64,000 bases of DNA from Myxococcales bacterium. Its GTDB lineage: Bacteria > Myxococcota_A > Polyangia > Palsa-1104 > JAEUJZ01. Location of the stretch: NCBI GenBank assembly GCA_016794465.1, contig JAEUKA010000014.1, forward strand, positions 1-64,000, in the 5' to 3' direction. The position numbers were made by a program, and so were the translations under genes. Of the stretch, positions 18,342 to 27,644 are shown in pieces (position 1 is the stretch's first letter; the number at the start of each line of letters is the position of its first letter). A model generated the notes under the pieces. That model searched no databases and had not been told where the DNA came from. It worked only from the letters and a program-made list of their open reading frames with translations.

Positions 18342-19702
18342 GTCACTCTGCGTACCGATTGGGCTGGCCGCTGGCCGGTGTTGTCTCCGTGCTGCTGGCG
18401 TCTGGTGTTGGCTGTAGCGCCGCCGACCCGTGTGAGGCCGAGAGCCAGACCTGCCTCACCATCCAGGTCGAGACGCCGGGCGAGGCCAAGTCCGACCTTG
18501 TCCGCGCGGTCTACAGCCTCAACGGTGGCCCCAAAGTCCAGCAAGGCTTTGCCGCTGCCGAGAACGCCGCGAGCGGCTTTCCGATCGTCTTTGCGCTTCC
18601 GCTCGGTGACGGTGGCAATGCCCAGGTGGATGTCATCGCCGAGCTGCTGGCGGCACCGACCCTGCGCGGGACCATCAATGAGACGCTGGCTGCCGGAGAG
18701 CACAAGCGGGTCGTCGTCACCCTCGGTCGGGATGTAACCAAGCTGCCGTTTGTGGGACCCGAGCCTCGCTACGGCGCCGGTCTGGTGGCGGTTCCCGCTT
18801 CCTCGCCGGCCACGCTGGTGTTGTTCGGCGGCGTGGTCGCTGGGGAGCAGACGCTCAGCGACACCTGGGAGTACATCCTCGGCCAGAACCTGTGGCAGAA
18901 GTCGCCCTCGCCGATGAGCCCCGGACCGCGCCAGCCGCAGATGGTCGCCGACCCCACCACCGACCGAGTGCTGGTGGTGCAAGGTCTGGGTGCCGGCGGA
19001 GTGGTGCAGCCCGATGCCTGGCAGTTCATGCCGCCGACGCCCGGAGAGGCCCGCACCTGGACGCCGCTCAACGCCGTGACCAGCCCGCTGCCGCCGCGCG
19101 CGTTTGCCGGTCTTACGATCGTTCCGACGATGACCGGGATGCCGCTGGCGTTCTTTTTCGGTGGCATCGATGGCACCGGAGGCACTCCGCGCAGTGATCT
19201 GTGGCGGATGCTGTCCCCGGGCATGGCCAACTTCACGGCGACGGCCTCAGCGGGCGCACCGATGATCAAAGCGCCCAAGCTGCTCGCCAGCCAGACCGAT
19301 GTGTTTCTGATCGGCAGCGATGAGAGCACCCAGTCGGTGGTGAAGGTCTGGCGGCTCGACAACAGCGTGACGCCGGTCACCTGGATGCCGGTTTCGACCG
19401 ACAGCGGCGCGCCGACGTACCGGACCCAGTTTGCCACCGCCATCGACCCGGTCGGTCAGCAGATTGTGCTGTTCGGCGGTCTGGGCCCGGGCGGGGTGCT
19501 TCTCGACGATACCTATCGCTTCTCGCTCCAGGGGATGAGCTGGTCCCCTGCCGCCACCAGCCTGGTCCCCCCGGCCCGCATCGACGCCAGCATGACCTTC
19601 GCCCAGGGACAGTTCATGATGTTTGGAGGCCGAGACAGCAGCCTCAAGCAAAAGGGCGACAACTGGAAGCTCACCCCCGACGGCTGGAAGCGCTGGCTGT
19701 AG
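18338..19702 (+). CDS. Kelch-repeat lipoprotein
   Basis: A 454-residue lipoprotein. The ATG at 18338 overlaps the TPR stop and gives a signal peptide ending in the lipobox GVGC (Cys26). Residues 45-150 form a beta-rich domain. From about 165 the protein has galactose-oxidase/kelch-like blades (LVLFGGVVAGEQTLSDTWEY, LAFFFGGIDGTGGTPRSDLW, IVLFGGLGPGGVLLDDTYRF, FMMFGGRDSSLKQKGDNW), which form a beta-propeller. It is probably displayed in the outer membrane or periplasm. It is coupled to the TPR protein. Confidence 0.85.
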   Translation: MSHSAYRLGWPLAGVVSVLLASGVGCSAADPCEAESQTCLTIQVETPGEAKSDLVRAVYSLNGGPKVQQGFAAAENAASGFPIVFALPLGDGGNAQVDVIAELLAAPTLRGTINETLAAGEHKRVVVTLGRDVTKLPFVGPEPRYGAGLVAVPASSPATLVLFGGVVAGEQTLSDTWEYILGQNLWQKSPSPMSPGPRQPQMVADPTTDRVLVVQGLGAGGVVQPDAWQFMPPTPGEARTWTPLNAVTSPLPPRAFAGLTIVPTMTGMPLAFFFGGIDGTGGTPRSDLWRMLSPGMANFTATASAGAPMIKAPKLLASQTDVFLIGSDESTQSVVKVWRLDNSVTPVTWMPVSTDSGAPTYRTQFATAIDPVGQQIVLFGGLGPGGVLLDDTYRFSLQGMSWSPAATSLVPPARIDASMTFAQGQFMMFGGRDSSLKQKGDNWKLTPDGWKRWL

Positions 19703-19735
19703 CCCCAATCCGTCTCTAAGCCAATCTGCGTTGTT

Positions 19736-19825
19736 CCCCCCACACTTCGTGTCGGGGACAGGGGCTCGGTCGGGTCAGTGCTCACGTACAGTAGTACGCT
19801 CTCCCCCACACTTCGTGTCGGGGAC
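19736..19825. repeat. Two direct copies of the dispersed CCCCCACACTTCGTGTCGGGGAC element
   Basis: Identical 23-bp cores at 19737-19759 and 19803-19825, separated by 43 bp, between the kelch lipoprotein and ruvA. Each core contains a small hairpin (CCCCnACACTTCGTGTnGGGG). The same core is the inner arm of the palindromic element at 12485-12661, so it is a dispersed, REP-like family. No ORF is present. Confidence 0.8.
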
Positions 19826-19930
19826 TAACGCGCGCTGCCCCTCGGTCGCCGCCTAGCATCTCGGCTTATAGCCGGATTGGGGATCATGCCCTTCTTTGAC
19901 GGCGTGGGGGGGATTTGGCACAGTCGGGCG

Positions 19931-20545
19931 GTGATTGCTCGACTCAGTGGCGTCCTTGCCGACAAGACCCTCGACAGCGTCCTGCTTGACGTGGGTGGAG
20001 TCGGTTACCAAGTGGCCGTATCCCTCAACACCTTGGCTGCCCTGCCCGCCGTGGGTCAGAAGGCGCAGCTGCTGACGTACCTGCACGTTCGCGAAGATGC
20101 GATGCAGCTGTTTGGCTTCGCGACGCCGCAAGAGCGAAGAGCGTTCGAGCTGTGCATCGCGGTGTCCGGCATCGGGCCTCGGCTGGCGCTGGGACTCTTG
20201 TCGGGCCTGGATGCCGCCGGACTGTTTGCGGCGGTGGCCGGTGACGATGTGGCCAGGCTGCGCAAGGTGCCGGGCATTGGCCCCAAGACCGCCGAGCGCC
20301 TGGTCTTGGAGCTGCGCGACAAAGTGCCGCGTCCCGATGGCAGTAGCAAGCTCTCTGCCCGGGCGATGCCCAGTGGAGCGGCGGCGGCGGGTGGCGTGTT
20401 TGCCGATGTCGCCGGAGCGCTGAAAAATCTGGGGTACAAGCCCGCCGATGCCGAGCGCGCCACCGAACAAGCGATCAAGCAGCAGCCCGAGGCGACCATC
20501 GAGGTCATTGTCCGGGCGGCGCTGCGACTGCTCCAGCGTGACTAG
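19931..20545 (+). CDS. ruvA: Holliday junction branch-migration protein RuvA
   Basis: A 204-residue protein. The GTG at 19931 gives the canonical N-terminus (V/M-IARLSGVL). Residues 1-64 are the OB fold (VLLDVGGVGYQVAVSLNTL, YLHVREDAMQLFGF). Two HhH motifs follow (SGIGPRLALGLLS and PGIGPKTAERLVLELRDK), then a flexible linker and the C-terminal domain III (VAGALKNLGYKPADAERA). RuvA binds Holliday junctions as a tetramer and loads RuvB. ruvB and ruvC are not next to it. It overlaps the next gene by 8 bp. Confidence 0.97.
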   Translation: MIARLSGVLADKTLDSVLLDVGGVGYQVAVSLNTLAALPAVGQKAQLLTYLHVREDAMQLFGFATPQERRAFELCIAVSGIGPRLALGLLSGLDAAGLFAAVAGDDVARLRKVPGIGPKTAERLVLELRDKVPRPDGSSKLSARAMPSGAAAAGGVFADVAGALKNLGYKPADAERATEQAIKQQPEATIEVIVRAALRLLQRD

Positions 20546-21296
20546 GTCCCGCTTCGGGGGGCTCTTGGCCACGCTCCTCACCGCGATCACGGCCCACGCC
20601 AGCCCGGTGGCGGACAGTCAGCAGCTGCTGGTGGTGCTGGGGGACAGCTGGGAGGCCAGCCGAGGCCAGCTGGTTCGCTTTGCGCGCGCCCGCCGCACCG
20701 ATCGGTTTCAGCGCGTCGGCCCGGCCCTGCCGGTGTGGCTGGGACGAAGCGGCCTCGCCTGGCGAACCGATGCGGGTGCGCCGCCACCACCACTGCCTGG
20801 ACCCCTCAAGCGCGAGGGCGACGGGCGGGCTCCGGCGGGGTTGCTGTCGCTGGACGAGCTGTGGGGCTACGCCGAGCAGGCGCCCACTTCCGTGAAGCTG
20901 CCGTATCGCCAGGCGACGCCGCTTGATCGCTGTGTCGATGATGCCGCCTCACCGCTCTACAACCAGCTGGTGCAGGAAGCGGGACCGCCGCCGTGGCGCT
21001 CTGCCGAAGCGCTGCGCCTTGCGACGGACCACTACAAGTATCTGGTGGTGCTGGGCTACAACCGCACCCTGGTTCGCGCCGGAGCCGGGAGCTGCATCTT
21101 CCTGCATGTCGCACCGCCGCCGCAGGGCCCGACCGCCGGCTGCACGGCCCTCAGCGAAGCAGATCTGCTGTCGGTTCTGCGCTGGCTGCGACCAGGGGCA
21201 CGACCGCTGCTGCTCCAAGTTCCCCGCGCCGCCCTGCCGGCTGTCGTGACCGCCTGGCAGCTCCCCCGTGAGCTGCTGACCCTGACCCGTCCGTAA
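20538..21296 (+). CDS. L,D-transpeptidase-like (YkuD family) secreted protein
   Basis: A 252-residue protein. The GTG at 20538 overlaps the ruvA stop and gives a signal peptide (RFGGLLATLLTAITAHA). The catalytic region is near 165-225: YKYLVVLGYN, then GSCIFLHVAPPPQGPTAGCTAL, where the family has H...(S)xGC. His in FLHV and Cys in AGCTA are in place, but the usual S-H/R-G-C is T-A-G-C. This variant occurs in YkuD-like proteins with the GCTAL/GCVAL form. The likely role is peptidoglycan cross-linking or lipoprotein attachment in the periplasm. Confidence 0.75.
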   Translation: MTRSRFGGLLATLLTAITAHASPVADSQQLLVVLGDSWEASRGQLVRFARARRTDRFQRVGPALPVWLGRSGLAWRTDAGAPPPPLPGPLKREGDGRAPAGLLSLDELWGYAEQAPTSVKLPYRQATPLDRCVDDAASPLYNQLVQEAGPPPWRSAEALRLATDHYKYLVVLGYNRTLVRAGAGSCIFLHVAPPPQGPTAGCTALSEADLLSVLRWLRPGARPLLLQVPRAALPAVVTAWQLPRELLTLTRP

Positions 21297-21369
21297 AGCT
21301 TGTGGATGCTGGCGGGTCCAGCGAAGCTACCCCCTGTCGCGGCGAGATCTGCTGCGGACGGACTTTCCC

Positions 21370-22611
21370 ATGACGACCTCGCCGCTCCAGCCCCCGCCGC
21401 TGTCTTCGTACCTGCGCCGCCTGCTCGGCTTTTTGTGTCTGGTGGCGCTGTTCGATGGCTACGACCTCTACTCGATCTCCCAGACGCTGCCGGAGCTGCG
21501 GGGCGCCTTTGGCCTGTCGCCGACTGCCGGGAGTCGCCTGCTCGCCGTCGCCAACCTGGGGACCATCGCGGCCTTTCTGCTGGTGCGACTGGCGGATCGG
21601 TTTGGGCGCCGACCACTGCTGCTGCTGTGTGTGACGGGATACTCGAGCGCTGCGCTGCTGTCGGCGGTGGCGCCGGGACCGGAGCTGTTCCTGCTGGGAC
21701 AGTTCGCGGGTCGCTTCTTTTTGGTCAGTGCGCTGGCGATGGTGGTCCTGTACGCCTCCGAGGAGTACCCCGCCGACCGTCGTGGCCGCATCATCGGCAT
21801 CATCCAGGCCTGCTACAGCCTGGGGGCGATCCTGTGTGCAGGGCTGACGCCGCGACTGCTCCAGGCCGCGACGGGCTGGCGCACGGTCTACCTGCTGGGG
21901 TCGGTGTCGCTGGTGCTGCTGCCGGTGGGGGCGGTACTCCTGCGCGAGACAGGGCGCTTCCAAAAGGCGCGCGAGCTGACCCGTCCGCCGCCCCTGATCC
22001 CGCAGCTGCCGCGCCCGCCGTACAAGACCCGGATGCTCCAGCTGGCGCTGATCTGGCTGGCGACCTTCACCTGCAACCAGAGCACCACCGTCTTTTGGAA
22101 AGAGTTCGCCCGCGCGGATCGCGGCATGAGCAACCAGCGCATCGGGGCCTGGATCGCCATCGCCGCCCTGGTCGCCCTGCCGCTGACCATCCTCGCAGGT
22201 CGGCTGATCGATCGCTTCGGGCGACGGCGCAGCGCAGTGCTCATCTACCTGGCAGCGGCGCTGGGGACGCTGGGCTCGTACTCGCAGCTGCCCGAGAAGG
22301 CGCTGATCGTGGCGCTGATGCTGCTGATTGCCGGAACGTCGTCGTCGATCGCGCTGCTCAACACCTGGACCGCCGAGAGCTTTCCCACCGAGCTGCGCGG
22401 CGACTCGCTGGCCTGGTCCAGTGGCCTGATCGGTCGGCTGGGGTTTGTGCTGTCTCCGCTGCTGGTCGCCGAGCTGGTCGCGCCGCTGGGCTGGGGTCTG
22501 TCGCTCTCGCTGATGGCGGTGTTTCCGCTGCTGGCGCTCGGTCTGACCCTGCTGTGGCTCCCCGAGACGGCGGGCAAAGAGCTAGAAGAGTCCGCCGAGT
22601 TCCGCCGCTAG
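21370..22611 (+). CDS. MFS transporter (sugar/aromatic-acid type)
   Basis: A 413-residue protein with 12 predicted membrane spans. It has the major-facilitator marks: D in TM1 (LVALFDGYDLYSIS), the loop 2-3 motif RLADRFGRRPLLL and its half-repeat GRLIDRFGRRRSAVL between TM8 and TM9, and PTELRGDSLAWSSGLIGRLG near TM11. The DGYDLY motif in TM1 is typical of the aromatic acid:H+ symporter group. Substrate cannot be assigned. No linked catabolic genes are nearby. Confidence 0.85.
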   Translation: MTTSPLQPPPLSSYLRRLLGFLCLVALFDGYDLYSISQTLPELRGAFGLSPTAGSRLLAVANLGTIAAFLLVRLADRFGRRPLLLLCVTGYSSAALLSAVAPGPELFLLGQFAGRFFLVSALAMVVLYASEEYPADRRGRIIGIIQACYSLGAILCAGLTPRLLQAATGWRTVYLLGSVSLVLLPVGAVLLRETGRFQKARELTRPPPLIPQLPRPPYKTRMLQLALIWLATFTCNQSTTVFWKEFARADRGMSNQRIGAWIAIAALVALPLTILAGRLIDRFGRRRSAVLIYLAAALGTLGSYSQLPEKALIVALMLLIAGTSSSIALLNTWTAESFPTELRGDSLAWSSGLIGRLGFVLSPLLVAELVAPLGWGLSLSLMAVFPLLALGLTLLWLPETAGKELEESAEFRR

Positions 22612-22618
22612 CGCCGCC

Positions 22619-22734
22619 AACCCCTCTTCACTGGCCTCGCCTCGCTCGCCCAAGCTCCCCAACCCCTCTTCACCGGCCTCGCCTCGCTCGCCCAAGCTCC
22701 CCAACCCCTCTTCACCGGCCTCGTCTCGCTCGCG
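22619..22734. repeat. 42-bp tandem repeat, 2.8 copies
   Basis: The unit starts AACCCCTCTTCACYGGCCTC and repeats at 22619, 22661 and 22703, between the MFS gene and the H1-like gene. Copies differ at one or two bases. No credible ORF lies within. Confidence 0.85.
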
Positions 22735-22808
22735 CGGGCCTACGACCTGGCTTGGCAGATTGGGGGGGTGGTTGTAGGCTCGCGGCGCTTACTGCTACGG
22801 AGGAAGCC

Positions 22809-23765
22809 ATGCCCACGTCACGCTCTGTCCCGAAGAAGAAGCCTGCCGCTCCGGCCAAGAAGCCTGCCGCTCCGGTCAAGAAGCCTGCCGCTCCGGCCAA
22901 GAAGCCTGCCGCTCCGGTCAAGAAGCCTGCTGCTCCGGTCAAGAAGCCTGCTGCTCCGGTCAAGAAGCCGCCTCCGCCGGCCTCGCCGGGAAAGACCGAG
23001 GTCCATGGCTCGCAAGCCGCCTTTGTCCGCTTCCTGCCGCTGGCCCGGGCAATCCCGTCTGATCAGGTCCTGCCGCTGCGCTTCGATCCCGAGCTGGCCT
23101 ACTACAACATCCGCGTCGGGGTGCAGGCGATCGAACCGCAAAAGGCGATGCTGCTGGCCGAGCTGCCGACGCTGGACCGCAAGCGCTTGTCCGAGCTGCC
23201 GGAGCTGGGGCAGGCGCTGCTGTTTGCGACCCGCCAGGCCGAAGCCGCTGACGCCAAGCCTGGACCGAGCCTGCCCGAGCTGCTCCAGCAAGGTCAGAAG
23301 CTCCGTGCCCAGCTGCTGGCCGCCGCCGATACCCTGGCGGCCTTTGAGCTGCTGCCGGGGTCCCAAGTGGACAAGATCCGGCAGGGCCGGGGCAGCATCG
23401 ATGCCGCGCGCGATCTGGGCGACCTGGCGGCGCTGTATCACAAGCACGCAGCGGCCTTTGCGAGCAAGACGCCGGTCACGCTGCCCCAGGTCCAGCTCGC
23501 CGCCGAGGTCGGAGCCGCGCTGCTGGCCCGGCTGTCCCCAGGAGGCGCCCGCAAGTCCCGCGTGAGGCCACCGAGCGAAGCGCTGACCGATCGCGACCGC
23601 CTGGCGACGCTGCTACAGCGCTGGCACCGCGACCTGCGCCGCGCCGCCTACTGGATCTGGGGCGATGACTTTGACGCGCACGTGCCGCCGCTTTTGTCCC
23701 GTGCGGTCCCGCGCAAGAAGCCCGCCCCGCCTACCCCGTCTGCCCCGCCTGCCCCGAACGGGTGA
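22809..23765 (+). CDS. Protein with histone-H1-like KPA-repeat N-terminus and conserved-looking C-terminal domain
   Basis: A 318-residue protein; GGAGGA lies 5 bp before the ATG. Residues 8-55 are seven heptads of the AAPAKKP/AAPVKKP type, the basic Lys-Pro-Ala repeat of H1-like and AlgP-like DNA-binding tails. The DNA of this stretch is itself a 21-bp tandem repeat. The remaining 260 residues are mainly helical (FVRFLPLARAIPSDQVLPLRFDPELAYYNI, KRLSELPELGQALLFATRQAEAAD, HRDLRRAAYWIWGDDFDAHV) and were not recognised. The 3' end overlaps the convergent kinase by 35 bp. A nucleoid-associated role for the tail is an inference. Confidence 0.7.
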   Translation: MPTSRSVPKKKPAAPAKKPAAPVKKPAAPAKKPAAPVKKPAAPVKKPAAPVKKPPPPASPGKTEVHGSQAAFVRFLPLARAIPSDQVLPLRFDPELAYYNIRVGVQAIEPQKAMLLAELPTLDRKRLSELPELGQALLFATRQAEAADAKPGPSLPELLQQGQKLRAQLLAAADTLAAFELLPGSQVDKIRQGRGSIDAARDLGDLAALYHKHAAAFASKTPVTLPQVQLAAEVGAALLARLSPGGARKSRVRPPSEALTDRDRLATLLQRWHRDLRRAAYWIWGDDFDAHVPPLLSRAVPRKKPAPPTPSAPPAPNG

Positions 23766-26700
23766 GGCTGCCGGCGAAGAACTTCAGCAGACCACCAAGC
23801 TCTTCTGCCCAACCAGACAGGCCGGACGGCTCGCCGAGCGGAGTCTGGGCAAAGCGATTGAGCCACAGCCGCGCCAGGGCGGCTTCGTAGGGAACCTGGG
23901 CCCGCTCGGCGCTGCGCAGGCCCAGCGCTGCGAGCTGTCGCGCCAGCCGAGGCGCCCAAAGAGTCCAAGCCACCCGGGCATGCCACAGATACGCACGCGG
24001 AGTCGCCGACGGAAAGATCTGTCCACAGCGGCGCAGGGCCGACAGGGATCGGCGCAGGCGGCCCTCCAGCTGCCGTCGCTCGCTGACACTGCCCGCTTCC
24101 CACTGCGTCAGATAGACCTCGGCCACCGAGGCAACGCCCTCGCTGATCGTCTCCAGTCCGAGCCGGGTGGACTCAATCAGCGTCAGTGCTTCATCGGCAA
24201 GTCGCAGAGCCTGCTCCGGCTTTCCCAGCAGCAGCAGACAGCGCGCGGTGACGCCGCCCAAGAGAACCCGTCCGACAACATCTTGCGACCTGTTGACGAA
24301 CTGCTCGGCCTCGGCAAACAGGCGCTGGGCCCGCTCGGCATCGCCTCTGCGCAGGGCGGCAATGCCAAGATACAGCGGATAGCCACGGGCAAACTGATCG
24401 TTGTGCTGACGACGCGCTCTCTCATTGGCCTCGGTGATAAAGGCGAGAAAGCTCGCATCATCCGACTGCCGAAACGCGACGATGCTCCGCACCGACAGGC
24501 CGAAGCACAGCGCGTTTTCGTCGCCGAGCTTCCGCGCCAGGGCAATGAAGGCGGCCAGGTGCGAAGTGGCCTGCGCCCAGTCTCCGGCGTTGAAGTGGCG
24601 GACGCCGGCAATTCGATGGAAGTCCAGCTCGGCGCGGGGACTGGCCAGCTCGCCGATGAGCCGACTGGCACGATCGAGACAGTAGCGGCTGACCGAGTGG
24701 AGCGGTATCAAGCCCGCGAGCAGGCCGGAAAACCCCCAAAAGTAGCTCTGTAGCTCGCGATCATCGAGAGAGGCGGCAACTTCGGAGCCCAGCAGCACGG
24801 CGGCAATGCTCTTTTGCGGCTGATTGGCCCAGATGTAGATTTCACTGGCCCAGCGGGAGGCCTGCGCGACCTGACGCCAGATGCTGCGCGCTTCGTCGGT
24901 CGCAGTGGCAAGCGCCGGTAGCAGGTGCAGCCGCCGGGACAGCATCGCTGCTGCTGCGACCGCCGCCGATTGGACATTGGTTGGCATCGGACAGCCGAGC
25001 TGCGCCACAAACCGCTCGTAGTGGGCAATGCACGGAACCACCCGACCCAGCGCCGTCATCGCCTGGATGATGCCGTTGTAGGCACGCGCGGCCTGGACGT
25101 TGGACAAGAGGTCCAGGGACGCAGGCAGCAGCGCCTGCCCGAGCAGTCCCGCCGCTTGCTCAGTCGCCCCCTGACCGAGCGCGTGAAGGCCGGCCTCGAC
25201 CAGATAGAACGCCGCCTTGGCTGGATCGCCGCCGCGCTGATAGTGCTCTGCCAGCACCGCCGCGTGCGCCGCCGAGCCCGGGTACGTCTCCTCAATCGCG
25301 TGGGCCAGCGAGAGGTGAAGTCGCTGCTTCTCCGCCGGTTCAAGCTCCCGCAGCAGGCTCTCGCGAATCTTGTCATGGGCAAAGCGCCACGACGGGCCGC
25401 TGGCTTCTAGCACCGCTGCGTCCATCGCCAGATACAGCCACGGCTCCAGGTTGGGTTCAAAGCGCCGCAGCACCAGCAGGTCGAGCTGCCTCCCGGTCAC
25501 CGCCGCCAGCTTCAGCAAGGGCCGCGCTTCTTCGGGGAGCCGCTGAAGCCGCCGCTGCACCACCGCCTGGATGCCTCCGGTCAGCACCCCCTGCGGCAGC
25601 CGATGCGACGCGACCTGGCTGAGCTGCCCGGCCTCCTCTGCCAGCGCGCGCATCACCTCGATCACGAAGAAGACATTGCCTTCGGTTTCCGCCTGCAGGA
25701 ACGCCACCAGCTCGGGCGTGCAGCCGGCCACCCCCAGCATCGACTGACACAGCGCGGTGATGCTGTCCGCCGACAGTCGATTGAGCTGTAACACCGAACA
25801 GCCCGCCAGGGTCTGCGGCAGCTCCGGTCGCTCGTCATCCCGATAGCTGCCCACTATCAAGATCGACCGCACTCTGCACAGCGGGGCGAGGCGGCGCAGA
25901 AGCGCCAGACTCTCGGCATCCGCCCAGTGCAGATCTTCGAGCAGGAGCAGCAGCGGCTCGGTCTGGCGCAGAATCACCGACTCCATCACGTTGCACAGTC
26001 GCAGCTGCGCCGCCTGCGGATTCAGGGTCGGGGCGTCCGGAATCGACCGCTCCAGCAAGACCTCCAGATCCGGCAAGATCGACTTGAGCACACTCGCCTC
26101 GAGGACCTCTAGCTCGGTACACAGACACAGCCGCCGCAGGATCTCGCGCCAGATTCCGTACGCCCCGCCGCCTTCACTGACGGCCTGACCACGCGCCGAC
26201 AGCACCCCTTGCACCAGCGAATAGACGCGCAGCTCTTCCATCAGCCGCGACTTGCCGACCCCGCTCTCACCCGCCAGCAGCCGCACTTCCCCCGAGCCGG
26301 CCCGCGCAATCTCCAGCGCTCGGCGTAGCTGGGCCAGCGGCTCCTCACGGCCTACGAAGCGCGCCGCTTGGAGCGTACTTTCGCGCAGCGCCACCGACTC
26401 TTTGGCGATCGGAATTCCCACCGCCGCACACAGCGCAAGGAGCGCCTCATCCGCCGATGGCCGAGCCTGCGGATCTTTGGCCAGCAAGCGACGCAGCAGC
26501 GCCTGCAGCGCCGGACTGTGTCCCAGCGGCTCCCAGTCCGGCTCGCGCTGCAGAATCGAGTGAATCAGCAGCAGATCTTCCTCACGATCGAACGGATGCC
26601 GCCCGGTACACAGCTCGTAGGCCATCACTCCGACCGCAAACAGATCGGTCGCCTCCGAAGCTCCCTGTCCCTCGAACAGCTCCGGCGCCATGTAGGACAG

Positions 26701-27477
26701 AGTCCCCGCGATCTCACCCCGCTTCCACTCCACATGCGACCGAGCGAGCGCGAGCCCAAAGTCCAGCAGCTTGACCTGCGGCCCCTCACCCAACGACAGC
26801 ACCATCACGTTGGCGGGCTTGAGATCCCGGTGCAAAATTCCGTGGCGGTGCAGGTAGGAGAGGGCGCGGAGGAGCTGGACCAGGAGCAGGGCCTTTTGTT
26901 CCAGCGACAGGCCCTGGCTCGCTTTGCTGAGCGTGCATGCGTTCTCGAGCAGCTCCATGGTGAAGAAGGGCTGGCTCTGCTCGACGAAGCCGTAGTCAAG
27001 CACGCTGATGATGTGGGGATGTCGCAGCGCCGCCAGGGTCCGAAACTCTTGTGCCAGCGCCATCCGCGCCCACACCGGGTTCAGTGCCCCCCCTCTGCCC
27101 GGCGTCGCTGCGGCCACATGGACTCTGGACGGGCGCCCAAGCTGCTGGGTCTGCAGCTCTCCCGCCATCGTCTCGGCCAGCGAGGCCGCGTCACTCGCCC
27201 GCTTGGGAATGACCACCGGCTCATCCGGTTGGAACTCTTGGGTCTTCGCACGGTCCAGCGGGGCCTGCTTCCCGTCTGCCGGCCGCTCAGACTCCGGTCC
27301 CACCGGCACCAGCTTGAGCGCCACCCGCTGATCGGTCAGCCGGTCATACGCACGGTAGACCGCCCCCATTCCTCCTTCACCAAGCAGCTGTTCCAGTCGG
27401 TACCGCGCGCCGACCGCAGCAGTCCAGCGGTTGTTTGGTGGCCCAGCGTGCGGCTTATGCGGGAGAGGGAGCGCCAT
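23731..27477 (-). CDS. Large PknK-like regulator: Ser/Thr kinase + AAA ATPase + TPR
   Basis: A 1248-residue cytoplasmic protein. The kinase domain is at about 25-350: GEGGMG (33-38), K55, HRDLKPAN (216-223), DFGLA (239-243), APE (264-266). About 80 residues are inserted between the beta-3 Lys and helix C (61-140). An AAA/NTPase domain follows, with Walker A GESGVGKS at 403-410 and LLLLLEDLHWAD as Walker B. The last 550 residues are helical TPR-like repeats. This order is that of PknK/MalT-type STAND regulators of myxobacteria, in which phosphorylation and nucleotide switching are joined. ATG at 27477 was chosen where homology begins; an in-frame ATG at 27513 is possible. Confidence 0.92.
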   Translation of the reverse strand: MALPLPHKPHAGPPNNRWTAAVGARYRLEQLLGEGGMGAVYRAYDRLTDQRVALKLVPVGPESERPADGKQAPLDRAKTQEFQPDEPVVIPKRASDAASLAETMAGELQTQQLGRPSRVHVAAATPGRGGALNPVWARMALAQEFRTLAALRHPHIISVLDYGFVEQSQPFFTMELLENACTLSKASQGLSLEQKALLLVQLLRALSYLHRHGILHRDLKPANVMVLSLGEGPQVKLLDFGLALARSHVEWKRGEIAGTLSYMAPELFEGQGASEATDLFAVGVMAYELCTGRHPFDREEDLLLIHSILQREPDWEPLGHSPALQALLRRLLAKDPQARPSADEALLALCAAVGIPIAKESVALRESTLQAARFVGREEPLAQLRRALEIARAGSGEVRLLAGESGVGKSRLMEELRVYSLVQGVLSARGQAVSEGGGAYGIWREILRRLCLCTELEVLEASVLKSILPDLEVLLERSIPDAPTLNPQAAQLRLCNVMESVILRQTEPLLLLLEDLHWADAESLALLRRLAPLCRVRSILIVGSYRDDERPELPQTLAGCSVLQLNRLSADSITALCQSMLGVAGCTPELVAFLQAETEGNVFFVIEVMRALAEEAGQLSQVASHRLPQGVLTGGIQAVVQRRLQRLPEEARPLLKLAAVTGRQLDLLVLRRFEPNLEPWLYLAMDAAVLEASGPSWRFAHDKIRESLLRELEPAEKQRLHLSLAHAIEETYPGSAAHAAVLAEHYQRGGDPAKAAFYLVEAGLHALGQGATEQAAGLLGQALLPASLDLLSNVQAARAYNGIIQAMTALGRVVPCIAHYERFVAQLGCPMPTNVQSAAVAAAAMLSRRLHLLPALATATDEARSIWRQVAQASRWASEIYIWANQPQKSIAAVLLGSEVAASLDDRELQSYFWGFSGLLAGLIPLHSVSRYCLDRASRLIGELASPRAELDFHRIAGVRHFNAGDWAQATSHLAAFIALARKLGDENALCFGLSVRSIVAFRQSDDASFLAFITEANERARRQHNDQFARGYPLYLGIAALRRGDAERAQRLFAEAEQFVNRSQDVVGRVLLGGVTARCLLLLGKPEQALRLADEALTLIESTRLGLETISEGVASVAEVYLTQWEAGSVSERRQLEGRLRRSLSALRRCGQIFPSATPRAYLWHARVAWTLWAPRLARQLAALGLRSAERAQVPYEAALARLWLNRFAQTPLGEPSGLSGWAEELGGLLKFFAGSLTRSGQAGQTG

Positions 27478-27611
27478 GGTCCGTCGGGCGACGCAGATCG
27501 CACCGTGAGTCATGTTACACGGGATCGACCGCTGTTTGTCGACGGTCAGCACGGGAAGGGAGCGACCCACGTAGGTTCCTGGGCGCAGCGGAGGCAGCAG
27601 GCAGGGCGACT

Positions 27612-27644
27612 CCGGCGGACAACCGACCTTTCTTCACCCGGACG
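27612..27644. repeat. 33-bp direct repeat, copy 1
   Basis: Identical over 33 bp to 28595-28627. This copy touches the stop codon of the secreted-protein gene at 27645 and lies about 135 bp upstream of the large kinase gene. Confidence 0.85.

Noticed and set aside
21300..22808. Long in-frame extension upstream of the KPA-repeat gene
   Set aside because: It runs through the MFS gene in another frame and the composition is that of a shadow frame; ATG 22809 has a good ribosome site.
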